From the NCBI RefSeq assembly GCF_030512175.1, contig NZ_JAULBL010000002.1:1672149-1736148 (forward strand): DNA of 64,000 bases, written 5' to 3'. The stretch is from Paeniglutamicibacter sulfureus. GTDB lineage: Bacteria; Actinomycetota; Actinomycetes; Actinomycetales; Micrococcaceae. The notes below the pieces were generated by a model. The model made no database searches and was not told the DNA's origin. It saw only the letters and a program-made list of their open reading frames with translations. Positions 29,452 through 38,900 of this stretch are shown in pieces (within the stretch, counting starts at the first letter, position 1; the number at the start of each line of letters is the position of its first letter). Made by a program: the position numbers and the translations under genes.

Positions 29452-29490
29452 CTTTGTGCCCGGGTTCCCCCCGGGGTTCCGGGCACAAAG
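29452..29490 (+). promoter_or_regulatory. Perfect hairpin between rpoA and rplQ
   Basis: CTTTGTGCCCGG (29452-29463) is perfectly complementary to CCGGGCACAAAG (29479-29490), with a GC-rich loop. No T-run follows, and rplQ starts 22 bases later, so it is more likely a processing or attenuation element than a terminator. Confidence 0.6.
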
Positions 29491-29512
29491 GCCACCATAA
29501 TAGGAGAACACT

Positions 29513-30025
29513 ATGCCTACCCCTCCCAAGGGTCCGCGTCTCGGCGGCAGCGCAGCTCACGAGCGTTTGATGCTCGCGAACCTGTCCGCGCAACTGTTCG
29601 AGAACAAATCCATCACCACCACGCTGACCAAGGCCAAGCGCCTTCGTCCGCACGCAGAGCGCTTGATCACCTTCGCAAAGCGCGGAGACCTGGCCTCGCG
29701 TCGCCGCGTTCAGGCAGTCATTGCCTCGCGCAGCCGCACCAACAAGTCGATCGTTCACGAGCTGTTCGAGAACATCGCACCGCTCATGGCCGAGCGCCCG
29801 GGTGGCTACACCCGCATCACCAAGATCGGCAACCGCAAGGGCGACAACGCTCCGATGGCTGTCATCGAATTGGTGATGGAGCCGGTTTCCCCGAAGCAGG
29901 CCGTTGTGAAGGAAGCCGAAAAGGCTACCGCAGTGGCTGCTCCGGCTGAAGAGGTCGTTGAGACCGAATCAACCGAAGCCGCAGAGGTCGCAGAGACCGA
30001 AGCTGCAGAGGAGAACAAGGCCTAG
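29513..30025 (+). CDS. rplQ: 50S ribosomal protein L17 with acidic tail
   Basis: 170 residues. L17 sits near the tunnel exit. The core [58 protein letters not shown] and [19 protein letters not shown] is complete by about residue 125. The rest is a Glu/Ala/Val-rich acidic tail common in actinobacteria. AGGAG precedes ATG 29513. Last gene of the alpha block. Confidence 0.97.
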   Translation: MPTPPKGPRLGGSAAHERLMLANLSAQLFENKSITTTLTKAKRLRPHAERLITFAKRGDLASRRRVQAVIASRSRTNKSIVHELFENIAPLMAERPGGYTRITKIGNRKGDNAPMAVIELVMEPVSPKQAVVKEAEKATAVAAPAEEVVETESTEAAEVAETEAAEENKA

Positions 30026-30054
30026 TCCTTTTCTACTCGGCAATAGCTGAATCG

Positions 30055-30090
30055 TTGGCCCGGTGCACTTATGCACCGGGCCAAAGTTTT
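30055..30090 (+). terminator. Intrinsic terminator after rplQ
   Basis: TTGGCCCGGTGCA pairs perfectly with TGCACCGGGCCAA across CTTA, followed by AGTTTT. Ends the alpha operon. Confidence 0.92.
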
Positions 30091-30196
30091 AAGCACTGAA
30101 GCCCCCGCCGTGCCATGGACGCCCCAGTCGACAGGCGTTGACGGGGGAGGAGCCGCTCCGCGTCGGTGGAGAAGGCCACAGAACCAGGATCGTGAG

Positions 30197-31150
30197 ATGA
30201 ACACTTCCCCCATTGACCTCCGGCACTCCGGCCTCGCGCCGGACGGAGGCGCGACCGAGCCCGCCACCGTGCGCCTGGCCATTCGGATCGGCTATGACGG
30301 AACCGCCTACAACGGCTGGGCGCTGCAGCCGGCCCTGCCCACCGTGCAGGGCGTGCTCGAGGCCGGCCTCTCAATGCTCATCCGCCGCAACATCCGCACC
30401 GTGGTGGCAGGGCGCACCGACGCCGGCGTGCACGCCCGGAACCAGATCGCGCACTTCGACCTGACGCCCACCGAGGTCGCGGGCCTGGCCCGCGGGTCGG
30501 GCCTTGAACCGGGCTTTGCCCTACTGCGTCGACTGCGCGGGGTGCTGGGACGCGAGAACGGTGCGGTCCTGGTCCACGATGTCTGGATCGCACCGGATGG
30601 ATTCGACGCACGCTTTTCCGCGCTCTGGCGCCGCTACTCGTACCGCATCGCCGACGGTCCGGCACGCTTCGATCCGCTCACCCGCGCCTACACGATGTGG
30701 CACAAGACAGAAATCGACGTCGGTTTGCTGAACTCCGAGGCCGTCAGCCTGCTCGGGCGCCACGATTTCCTGTCCTTCTGCAAGCCGCGGGAGCATGCCA
30801 CCACGATCCGCACGCTCACGGAATTTTCGTTTGTCCGCGATTCCGAGGGGATCATCGTGGCCCACCTGAAGGCCGACGCCTTTTGCCACAACATGGTCAG
30901 GGCCATGATCGGTGCCTGCATCAAGGTCGGCGACGGACGCGAGACCCCGGGGTGGGTGGCCAGGCGGTTGGCGGAGGCAGTGCGTGATTCGCGGATTATG
31001 TTGGCCGACCCCCGCGCGCTGGTGCTGGAGGAAGTTGCCTATCCGCTGGATGACCATGAGATCGCCAGACGAGCCGAATTGACGCGTACCCGGCGCAAGC
31101 CGGACGATATCACCACCGACTTGCCGGAGTTGCGTGGATTCACCGAGTAG
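30197..31150 (+). CDS. truA: tRNA pseudouridine(38-40) synthase TruA
   Basis: 317 residues. Makes pseudouridine at positions 38-40 of tRNA anticodon stems. The N-terminal LAIRIGYDGTAYNGWALQP, the catalytic Asp in VVAGRTDAGVHARNQ, WRRYSYRI and the C-terminal FCHNMVRAMIGACIKVGDG are family hallmarks. ATG 30197 is chosen over an open extension that overlaps the rplQ terminator; AGGA lies eight bases upstream. It is in its usual place after rplQ. Confidence 0.96.
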   Translation: MNTSPIDLRHSGLAPDGGATEPATVRLAIRIGYDGTAYNGWALQPALPTVQGVLEAGLSMLIRRNIRTVVAGRTDAGVHARNQIAHFDLTPTEVAGLARGSGLEPGFALLRRLRGVLGRENGAVLVHDVWIAPDGFDARFSALWRRYSYRIADGPARFDPLTRAYTMWHKTEIDVGLLNSEAVSLLGRHDFLSFCKPREHATTIRTLTEFSFVRDSEGIIVAHLKADAFCHNMVRAMIGACIKVGDGRETPGWVARRLAEAVRDSRIMLADPRALVLEEVAYPLDDHEIARRAELTRTRRKPDDITTDLPELRGFTE

Positions 31151-31280
31151 GAACCCCCGTGGCGGCAAGGCCGGAGGCGAGAGCGTCGATCGTCCCGTGG
31201 TGGATTCCCGCGCCTGCAAGGGGCGGGACAAACGCCGGTTCACAGCGGTGAGGTAGGCCTGCGAAGCGAAGCGGCTGAAG

Positions 31281-32102
31281 CTAGCTGCGGACCATGCCCA
31301 CGCCGTGAAACTTCCGGATCTTGGTGATGACATGCCATGCGACCCCGTATGCGGCCAATGCCAGCATCGCCCCGGCGCCGCTTTGTCGGATGACGATCTG
31401 CAGGAACACTTCGGCACTTGCCGGATCTTCGACCACCGGAACCACATCCTGGCCCAGGCCCACAAAAACAGCCGTCTCGGCAGGGACCAATAAGAACATG
31501 GCCAGCATCAGGGTGCGCACATAGCGGGCCCTGAGTTCGCCGGCACTTTCGAGCGTGTCGGAGGCCTTTCGCCGCTTGAGGTACCAGATTGCCAGGAACC
31601 CCAGGCCGACGATGCTGCTGCCATGTTGCAGGATGCGGAAGAGGGGAATGCTGCCAACGGGTGAAATGCCCAGGAAGGGCAATTGCTGAACCACCCACCC
31701 GGAAGAATGCGTAAACGAGTCCCACACGAGGTGGGTGAGAAGCCCGAGCATCAGGGAGTAGAACGTCCACAACACGATGCGCGCGCTGGTGGGCCGACGT
31801 CCCGTGCGTGCCGGATTGACCGGTACCCAGGACTTGGGAAGTGCCCATCGAACTGGTTCCCCCACCAGCCACAGGAATCCGGCCAGCACCAAGGCCAGCG
31901 GCAATCCGACGGACAAGATCTGGGTGAAATCGTGCGAATTGACGCCATTGAGGATGGGGGCGAACCGGCCGTGCCTGCTTGGTGGCACCATCAGGAAGTA
32001 TGGAAGGTCAGGGGCCATCGCGCCCGCGACAAGTGCGAGCGGAACGAGCGGCTGGCGCGCGAACGGAAGGACAGCGGCCGCATGGGCCAAGGTAAAGGGC
32101 AA
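31281..32102 (-). CDS. DUF4184 family integral membrane protein, TTG start
   Basis: 273 residues from TTG 32102, giving (M)PFTLAHAAAVLPFARQPLV, the typical DUF4184 start, with AAGGA seven bases upstream. The frame is open further (ATG 32144), but that extension is out of family and lacks a ribosome-binding site. The APDLPYFL motif and HLVWDSFTH follow; these His/Asp residues resemble those of membrane metal-dependent hydrolases (YdjM/LrgB-like DUF457 relatives). About six or seven membrane segments are visible. Function unknown. It is convergent with truA and divergent from rplM. Confidence 0.82.
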   Translation of the reverse strand: MPFTLAHAAAVLPFARQPLVPLALVAGAMAPDLPYFLMVPPSRHGRFAPILNGVNSHDFTQILSVGLPLALVLAGFLWLVGEPVRWALPKSWVPVNPARTGRRPTSARIVLWTFYSLMLGLLTHLVWDSFTHSSGWVVQQLPFLGISPVGSIPLFRILQHGSSIVGLGFLAIWYLKRRKASDTLESAGELRARYVRTLMLAMFLLVPAETAVFVGLGQDVVPVVEDPASAEVFLQIVIRQSGAGAMLALAAYGVAWHVITKIRKFHGVGMVRS

Positions 32103-32612
32103 TGGGATCCTTGAATCGTTGCGTCGTACTCCGGGAGGCAACATTTTTTTTGATGCGCAGGAGGTAACTTCAAGCCTAATTGGCTCGTTGCGGGATGTCC
32201 CTGCCGTGCACTGTTGCGACCGACACGTTGGCCTTGGTTGTGGGAGCAATGCCCTGCGTCATGGGAACGGACGTTTGGTGCCGCGGGTACGGGCATGCGT
32301 GGCTTTCGTTGACTTGAAGAAGGCCTGTCGGCAGGCTCACTGCGGGCGCTTTGGCGGTGTCGGGGTTAATCCGATAGACTATGGGCTGTTGTGCGTGTCC
32401 TTTGTTCGACACAACCTTCTCCGCGTGACGGCTCAGTTGCAGAGCCACTGGTCTGCTGGGATTGCGAACATTCATGGACGGCCGGTCTTTTCAGTCCTCA
32501 CCTGGCGAACTGGTTACAGCGCATCGAACACAGCACATCTACAACAGTGGATCTCACAGCCGCTGCTTGGAACTGTGCTTGACCAGTAACCAATAAAACA
32601 AAGGCAATTACA
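32103..32612 (+). promoter_or_regulatory. rplM promoter and leader; upstream region of DUF4184 gene
   Basis: About 510 bases with no supported gene. The clearest promoter is TTGGCG (32351-32356), 18 bases, TAGACT (32375-32380), giving a leader of about 225 nt before the rplM GTG. A short GTGTC/GACAC hairpin (32395-32412) lies just after the start site. The rest of the leader could hold an L13-type control element but none is recognisable by eye. Confidence 0.55.
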
Positions 32613-33056
32613 GTGCGTACGTTCACTCCAAAGCCGGCTGACCAGACCCGCCAGTGGCACATCATTGATGCCACCGACGTTGTACTTGGTCGCCTCGCCG
32701 TCCAGGCCGCAACCCTGCTGCGCGGCAAGCACAAGGCTACCTTCGCCCCCCACATGGACATGGGCGATCACGTCATCATCATCAACGCCGAGAAGGTTGC
32801 CCTCACCGGCGCCAAGCTCGAAAACAAGCGCGCCTACCGTCACTCGGGTTTCCCGGGCGGCCTGAAGTCCGTGACCTACGCCGAGCTTCTTGAAAAGAAC
32901 CCGGTCCAGGCAGTGGAGAAGGCCATCAAGGGCATGCTCCCGAAGAACTCGCTGGCTGCGGATCAGCTGTCCAAGTTGAAGGTCTACCGCGGTGCCGAGC
33001 ACCCGCACGCTGCACAGCAGCCGCAGACCTTCGAAATCACCCAGGTCGCGCAGTAG
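32613..33056 (+). CDS. rplM: 50S ribosomal protein L13
   Basis: 147 residues. L13 is an early 50S assembly protein. It starts GTG 32613 ([20 protein letters not shown]) and contains [33 protein letters not shown] and the signature [33 protein letters not shown] lies upstream. It forms a two-gene operon with rpsI, 36 bases downstream. Confidence 0.97.
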   Translation: MRTFTPKPADQTRQWHIIDATDVVLGRLAVQAATLLRGKHKATFAPHMDMGDHVIIINAEKVALTGAKLENKRAYRHSGFPGGLKSVTYAELLEKNPVQAVEKAIKGMLPKNSLAADQLSKLKVYRGAEHPHAAQQPQTFEITQVAQ

Positions 33057-33092
33057 CGCTGGGCCCCGAGAACAAGACTTTAGGAGATTATC

Positions 33093-33593
33093 GTGGCTCA
33101 GAACACTGAAGAGATCACTGAATTCGAGGGTGAAGCTCCGACTTCGTACACCTCGGAGACCGTTGCCGTTGAAGCAGAAGCCGTCAAGGAACGTCCGGCA
33201 CTGACCGTTGCAGGCGCAGCAGTCGGCCGTCGCAAGCAGGCAATTGCCCGCGTGCGCGTCGTTCCGGGTACCGGCAAGTGGACCCTCAACGGTCGCACGC
33301 TGGAAAACTACTTCCCGAACAAGCTGCACCAGCAGGATGTCAACGAACCGTTCAAGCTCCTCGAGCTCGACGGTGCCTACGACGTTCTTGCACGCATCCA
33401 CGGTGGCGGCCCCTCGGGCCAGGCCGGTGCGTTGCGCCTGGGCATTGCCCGTTCGCTGAACGAAATCGACCGCGACAACAACCGTGCAGCCCTCAAGAAG
33501 GCCGGCTACTTGACTCGTGACGCCCGCGTCATCGAGCGCAAGAAGGCTGGTCTCAAGAAGGCCCGCAAGGCTTCGCAGTTCTCCAAGCGCTAA
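33093..33593 (+). CDS. rpsI: 30S ribosomal protein S9
   Basis: 166 residues. S9 contacts P-site tRNA with its C-terminal tail, here [12 protein letters not shown]. The family core starts near residue 38 ([20 protein letters not shown]), after a Glu/Thr/Val-rich N-terminal extension typical of actinobacteria. [19 protein letters not shown] and [20 protein letters not shown] are present. GTG 33093 with TAGGAG upstream. In related genomes glmM usually follows; here the accessory surface region begins instead. Confidence 0.97.
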   Translation: MAQNTEEITEFEGEAPTSYTSETVAVEAEAVKERPALTVAGAAVGRRKQAIARVRVVPGTGKWTLNGRTLENYFPNKLHQQDVNEPFKLLELDGAYDVLARIHGGGPSGQAGALRLGIARSLNEIDRDNNRAALKKAGYLTRDARVIERKKAGLKKARKASQFSKR

Positions 33594-33603
33594 ACCGCTT
33601 GTT

Positions 33604-33667
33604 CCGGCCCTTGGGCCGGATGTACGAAGGTCCCGCAACCCCAAGGGTTGCGGGACCTTCGTTTCTT
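33604..33667 (+). terminator. Terminator after rpsI
   Basis: A small CCGGCCC/GGGCCGG hairpin (33604-33619) is followed by an 18-bp perfect stem ACGAAGGTCCCGCAACCC / GGGTTGCGGGACCTTCGT (33624-33662) and TTCTT. It can also act on convergent transcription from the M23 gene. Confidence 0.92.
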
Positions 33668-33717
33668 AATGTGTTTTTGGCTTCAAGTGGCCCGCCGGGG
33701 ATAAGCCGATCGTTGCA

Positions 33718-35421
33718 CTAGCCCTGCTCTTCCCGTGCTGGAAGGGCCGCGGTGCCGGAGGACTTCGGCGCGGCATCGCCCCCGGTGGGGAGGCATGGCT
33801 GTTCCGCCGCTGCCGACGTTGCAGTTGCGTCCAATCCAAGTTCCGGATCGCAGGCTTCCGGGATAGCAGATGGAACCGGGACCGATGGTGCAGGCTCCGG
33901 GGTAGCCTTTGCGCTCGCTTCGGGCGACGGTGCAGGCTTGTCAATTGCCGGCGGTTCCACCGTTTCGGCTTCCGGAACGGGCTTGGGCACCGGCTTCGGT
34001 GCAGGCTGAGGCGCCGGTTCGGGGGCAGGTTTCGGTGCCGGCCTTGGCTTGGCTTCCGGTGTCGGCACCGGGGCAACAACTGCGGGCGTTTCTGACGCGT
34101 TGCTTTCCGGCGCAGGCACAGGCTTGGGCTCGGGCGATGTTTCGGGAGCCTGCTCCGGCGCGGGCTTTGGCGTGGTTTCGGGCGTCGGCTCTGGTTGTGG
34201 CTTTGGCTCGGGTTGGGGCTTCGGCGTGGTCTCAGGCTTTGGCTCGGGTTTGGGCTTTGGCGTGGTCTCAGGCGTCGGCTCGGGTTGGGGCTTCGGCGTG
34301 GTTTCGGGCGTCGGCTCTGGTTTGGGCTTTGGCATGGTCTCAGGCTTCGGCGCGGGAGCCGGCTTCGGGGTCGGCTTGGCGGTTGGATCCGGTGCGGATT
34401 TCGGCTTCGGAGGCGCCTTGACGGCCGGTATGGTGTCTCGTCCTAGATCGGACTTTTTCTTGCCGGATTTTTTGGATTCCGTCTTGTTCGGCAGCTCGAG
34501 CTCCAGGTCGTGACCGAGCAGGGCCCTTGGGCCTGGGGTATTGGTCTTACTCACCAGGTTGCCGGCATTAAGGGACTGACCCGGTTGCCCATTCGACCCG
34601 GGAAGATACGGCCTCGGGTCCACCCAACGGCCATTGATGATGACCTCGAAATGCACATGGCATCCTGTGGAGTTTCCCGTGGTACCGCTCAAGGCAATGA
34701 CCTGGCCCTGTTTCACAAAATCCCCAACTCGGGCCAGCAGCTTGGAGTTGTGGCTGTATCCGGTCCGAACGGAGCTTCCGTGCTCAATGGTCACGCGCAT
34801 TCCGGAGTGGCCGGCCCATGCCGATACGACGACAGTTCCATCGGCGGTCGCATATACGGGCGATCCACATGCGATTCCATAATCTTGCCCGACATGTGTC
34901 TGGTGTCCAGCCCCTGTGGGGTTCTTCCGCCAGCCGAAGCGACTCGTGATGAATCGTGTTGTCACCGGATGAATGAGGTGGATCTTGCCGGGCAGAAGTC
35001 TTTGCGCGGACACCCGCTGATTTGCAACCATGTCCGCTGTGTTTCCACCGGTGACGCGGTTCCACAGAGTGTTTCCGTCGCTCGAATCAGGCCTGCTCGA
35101 ACCAGGGCTGCTCGAATCGGGGGTGGCAGTTACGGGAAAACCTGGTGCAGCGCTTCTGAAATCCAGCCACTGCCGCGACATGGTGGTGCCCCCGCCTTGA
35201 AGGCCTAACCACACGGAATCCAGTCCGGTCTCCGCATACGCGGAAGTTCCCATCGGGGACTGCGAAACCAATCGGAATTGGCCTGTTTGAAAGGCGGGTG
35301 CAGCCGTAGGCGCCAACCCGAAGGCAATGGCCATGCCCAACGCAGCCACACGTGTTGCCTTGCTCGATGTATTCTTCCGGTGTCTGGCACGGATAGAACC
35401 GTGCGAATGCAATTTTTTCAC
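33718..35421 (-). CDS. Secreted M23 (LytM-type) peptidase with Pro-rich tail
   Basis: 567 residues from GTG 35421 (MKKLHSHG), which has TTGGGGGG nine bases upstream; an open extension to GTG 35448 lacks a ribosome-binding site. Residues 1-43 are an export signal (basic start, hydrophobic core, APA). The M23 domain holds His176 and Asp180 (HVGQDYG), His224 (GYSHNS) and the HVH of TGCHVHFEV (His255, His257), the zinc and catalytic set of glycyl-glycine or cross-link endopeptidases that cut peptidoglycan. From about 330 to 540 is a Lys/Pro/Glu-rich repeat tail (PKPEP, PETTPKP units) probably spanning the wall. It sits downstream of rpsI and is divergent from the peroxidase region. Confidence 0.9.
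   Translation of the reverse strand: MKKLHSHGSIRARHRKNTSSKATRVAALGMAIAFGLAPTAAPAFQTGQFRLVSQSPMGTSAYAETGLDSVWLGLQGGGTTMSRQWLDFRSAAPGFPVTATPDSSSPGSSRPDSSDGNTLWNRVTGGNTADMVANQRVSAQRLLPGKIHLIHPVTTRFITSRFGWRKNPTGAGHQTHVGQDYGIACGSPVYATADGTVVVSAWAGHSGMRVTIEHGSSVRTGYSHNSKLLARVGDFVKQGQVIALSGTTGNSTGCHVHFEVIINGRWVDPRPYLPGSNGQPGQSLNAGNLVSKTNTPGPRALLGHDLELELPNKTESKKSGKKKSDLGRDTIPAVKAPPKPKSAPDPTAKPTPKPAPAPKPETMPKPKPEPTPETTPKPQPEPTPETTPKPKPEPKPETTPKPQPEPKPQPEPTPETTPKPAPEQAPETSPEPKPVPAPESNASETPAVVAPVPTPEAKPRPAPKPAPEPAPQPAPKPVPKPVPEAETVEPPAIDKPAPSPEASAKATPEPAPSVPVPSAIPEACDPELGLDATATSAAAEQPCLPTGGDAAPKSSGTAALPAREEQG
33951..34420 (-). repeat. Degenerate short repeats encoding the Pro-rich tail of the M23 protein
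   Basis: Imperfect tandem units of about 18-45 bases (variants of GGCTTTGGCGTGGTCTCAGG on the + strand) encode PKPEPTPETTPKP-like repeats. The similarity between units suggests expansion by slippage or unequal exchange, and copy number may vary between strains. Confidence 0.75.
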
Positions 35422-35947
35422 CGAGTAACGCCCCCCAAGAATAGCCACATGCAGCGCATAGCCTAGCGATGGCTCAAGAAGGATGCCTACCCCGACAAAA
35501 ATCGAGTGGTGGTTGCGGTCACCCCAATAACCGAACGCTTAGGCATCACGGTAACGCACGAGCGGCATTGTGAGAAGAGCAAGGGCTGGCGTATTTTCTT
35601 CCCCTTGCCGGCGGACGCGGGAGCATCTCCTGCCCAGGGGTGAAGGCCGGGCGCAGTAACCGCAGACCAAGTGCCAATACCCTTCCTTTGCCCTGGATGG
35701 GCGGGAGCGATTCCAGGACGCCATTCCAGAGAACCGCGGGTGGACGGGACGCCATCCGGAACTGGACTGAGTGGCACGGGTTGATTAAACAAGTCTGATC
35801 GATCTATTTACTTCTCCGGATTCGTGATCCATAGTGGGTTCATCTTGGGGGGCATGGTCTTAGCTTGGGAAGCATTGGGGCCGTCTTCTGGGTACACCTT
35901 GGCCCAATGACGATCAGCGCCGGGCCAGTTTTTTTGGGGAGAATACG
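35422..35947. promoter_or_regulatory. Divergent promoter region between M23 gene and peroxidase A
   Basis: For peroxidase A: TTTACT (35808-35813), 19 bases, TAGTGG (35833-35838), then seven bases and TTGGGGGG (35846-35853). The same layout occurs before peroxidase B. The M23 gene shares the TTGGGGGG element (complement of 35431-35438). A second T-run plus GGGGAGA (about 35930-35941) serves as the peroxidase A ribosome-binding site. Open frames in this region show no coding features. Confidence 0.55.
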
Positions 35948-38900
35948 GTGCACAGGAAAAGCAGCGTGTCCGGATCACCGGGCAAAAAACCAACGTCCGG
36001 CTCGCCGGGCCGGAAATTGGGGTCAATGGCCGCGGCTGCGGCAATGGTCATAACGGGAGCGTTTGTGAACGTTCCGGCGGGATTGGCGGCACCGCCGCCT
36101 GGTCAGGACTTCAACGTTTCACAGGGCGACCTTGAATTCATCATCAAGCAAATTGAAATCTCCGAGGCGCATGCCGAAGATAGCTTGACCAACGCGAATT
36201 CGTCGCCTTTGTGCAAGTCAACGGCTAAATTCGACATTCCAACACAAACACATATCGACCTTGATGGAGATCCCTGCGTGGGGTCTCCTCTGTTGCCGTT
36301 CGGACTGCGAACAGTTGACGGTCGGTGGAACAACTTGATGCCCAACCAGGACGGATATGGAACGGCGCAGGAGGTCTTCCCGCGTCTGCTTGAAGCCGAA
36401 TACAAAGACGCCCAGGTCAGGCCCGATGGTGCGCCAGGAGCTCCCGGCCCCACGACCTACGCACAAACCGACGGCTTCGTTTATGACTCGGAACCACGCA
36501 CCATCAGCAACCTGATTGTTGACCAAACGGCCGATAATCCCGCCGCCGGCGAAGTGGCGGCCCGCGTTGAGGGCGCCGGCTTGGAAATGGGCGAGGCAAC
36601 GACGCGCGTCTTCGGACAGACTGCGGTGGCAACTTCGGCCGCAGTTAGCAGATCCTTCTTCCCAGCAAATACGGAAACCGTATTCATCTCCCGGGTGAGC
36701 GCCTATACAGATGCATTGACATCCAGTTCTGCAGCTCGGGCACTTAACGCACCCGTATTGCTGGTTAATACGAACAGCATTCCCGCTGCCATTGCAACGG
36801 AGCTGACTCGGTTGAACCCGGTCAACATCGTGGTGACCGGTGGTCCCGGTGCGGTCTCCGATGCGGTGTTTGCAGAACTCGGAAACTACGCATCGGGAAA
36901 TGTTTCGCGCGTGGCAGGTGTAACGAGGTACGACACGGCCGTGGAAATTAGCAAGTTTGCGAACCCCACTGCAAACTCGACGAATCCGGTGGCGCGAGTG
37001 TACGTGGCCACCGGTACCAACTTTTCTGACGCTTTGGCGGCTGCCGCTCCTGCTGCACGCGACGGGCACCAGGTCCTGCTGGTCGGGCAGAACTCAATAC
37101 CGGCAGCGGTACTAGCCGAATTACAGCGGCTTGCGCCACGGGAAATTGTCATCCTGGGCGGAACCAGTGCCGTTTCCCCAGAGGTTGAAAATACCCTCCG
37201 CGCATCATGGCCCGTAACCAGGATCGGTGGAGCGTCGCGGTACGACACTGCGGCAATGATTTCCGCTGCCAATTACACGCCTCCGGTGGACACCCTCTAC
37301 GTGACGACGGGTTCCAACTTCCCGGATGCGCTGAGCGTTGCACCAGTGGCGGGAGCCAAGGGCGCACCGATTCTGTTGGTTCCGGCAAACGGCACCATCC
37401 CACCTGCGATTCTTGCTGAAATCCAACGACTTCAGCCCAGAAACGTCGTGGTCGTCGGCGGGACGGCCGCACTGGCACCGGTCCTGGACGAAACACTGGC
37501 GCCGATGATCACCAGTGACAATTACCAGATCCCGGACATCGCCACCGATGAGGGGCTGTCGGCCTCGGCCACTGGACTGTTCACTATCTTCGGACAGTTC
37601 TTCGACCACGGACTGGACTTGGTATCCAAGGGCGGCAACGGAACGGTTGTCATCCCACTACAGCCAGACGATCCGCTGTTCGTTCCGGGTTCACGCACCA
37701 ATTTCCTGATGCTCACCCGTGCAACCATCGACTCCACCGATGGCCAGCGCGAGCACGTCAACAGGACCACTCCGTTTGTAGACCAGAACCAGACCTATGG
37801 TTCACATGCCTCACACCAGGCGTTCATGCGCGAGTACGTGTTGGTTGACGGCCGGCCGACGCCGACCGGAAAGATCCTTAACGGTGCCGGCGGCGAAGGC
37901 CTCCCAACCTGGAAAAACGTCAAGGACCAGGCCCGCACCATCCTGGGCATCGAAATGGACGACTTCGACGTCCTGGACGTGCCGATGATCGTCACCGACC
38001 CGTACGGCGGTCTTGTTCTTGACGCCAACGGCCAGGCACAGGTCGCCTTCGAAGGCAATGAACTCAGGTCGGGCAACCGCGCTGCTCCGCTGTCAACCGA
38101 TGGAGCACTGACCGCGAACGCCTCTTTCCTGGACGACATTGCCCACGGGGCCACCCCGTTGCCTGACACCCAGAGCCCTGACGGTACCGTCATTCCGGGC
38201 TATGACAATGCATCCCTGGAGTCGCACTACATCACCGGTGACGGTCGCGGCAACGAGAACATCGGCCTGACCTCGGTCCACCACGTGTTCCACGCCGAAC
38301 ACAACCGGGCCATGGCACAGGTGAAGGACGAACTGGAAACCAACATGCCGGCGGCATTGCTCGAGCGCTACCAGGCAGACGGTTTCTGGAACTACGGCGA
38401 GCGGCTCTTCCAGGCGGCACGGTTCTTCACCGAGATGCAGTACCAGCACCTGGTCTTTGAGGAGTTTGCACGCCGCGTGCAGCCCTCCATCGATCCGACG
38501 GTGCTGAACGAGAACTCGTACCAGCCCAATGTGAACTCCTCCATCAGGGCGGAATTCGCACACGCTGTCTACCGCTTCGGTCACTCCCTGCTGCGTGAGA
38601 CTGTCCCACGGACGCACGGTGACGTCACCACGGAAGTTCCCTTGCTGGACGCCTTCCTGAACCCGAAGGCATTCGCCACCGGACCAGACGGACAACCAAT
38701 GTCTGCCGACGATTCCGCCGGCGGCATCCTGAAGGGGCTGGCCAACCAGACCGCAAACGGCATCGACGAGTTTGTCACCGATACGCTGCGGAACAAGTTG
38801 CTGGGACTCCCGTTGGACCTGCCGGCCATCAACCTGGCCCGTGCACGGGACACCGGCGTTCCCTCGATGCAAACGGCGCGGGAAACGTTCTACAACGATT

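Noticed and set aside
33951-34420. Possible CRISPR-like array (regular short repeats)
   Set aside because: Repeats are in-frame codons for Pro/Lys/Glu units, imperfect and without spacers; no cas genes.
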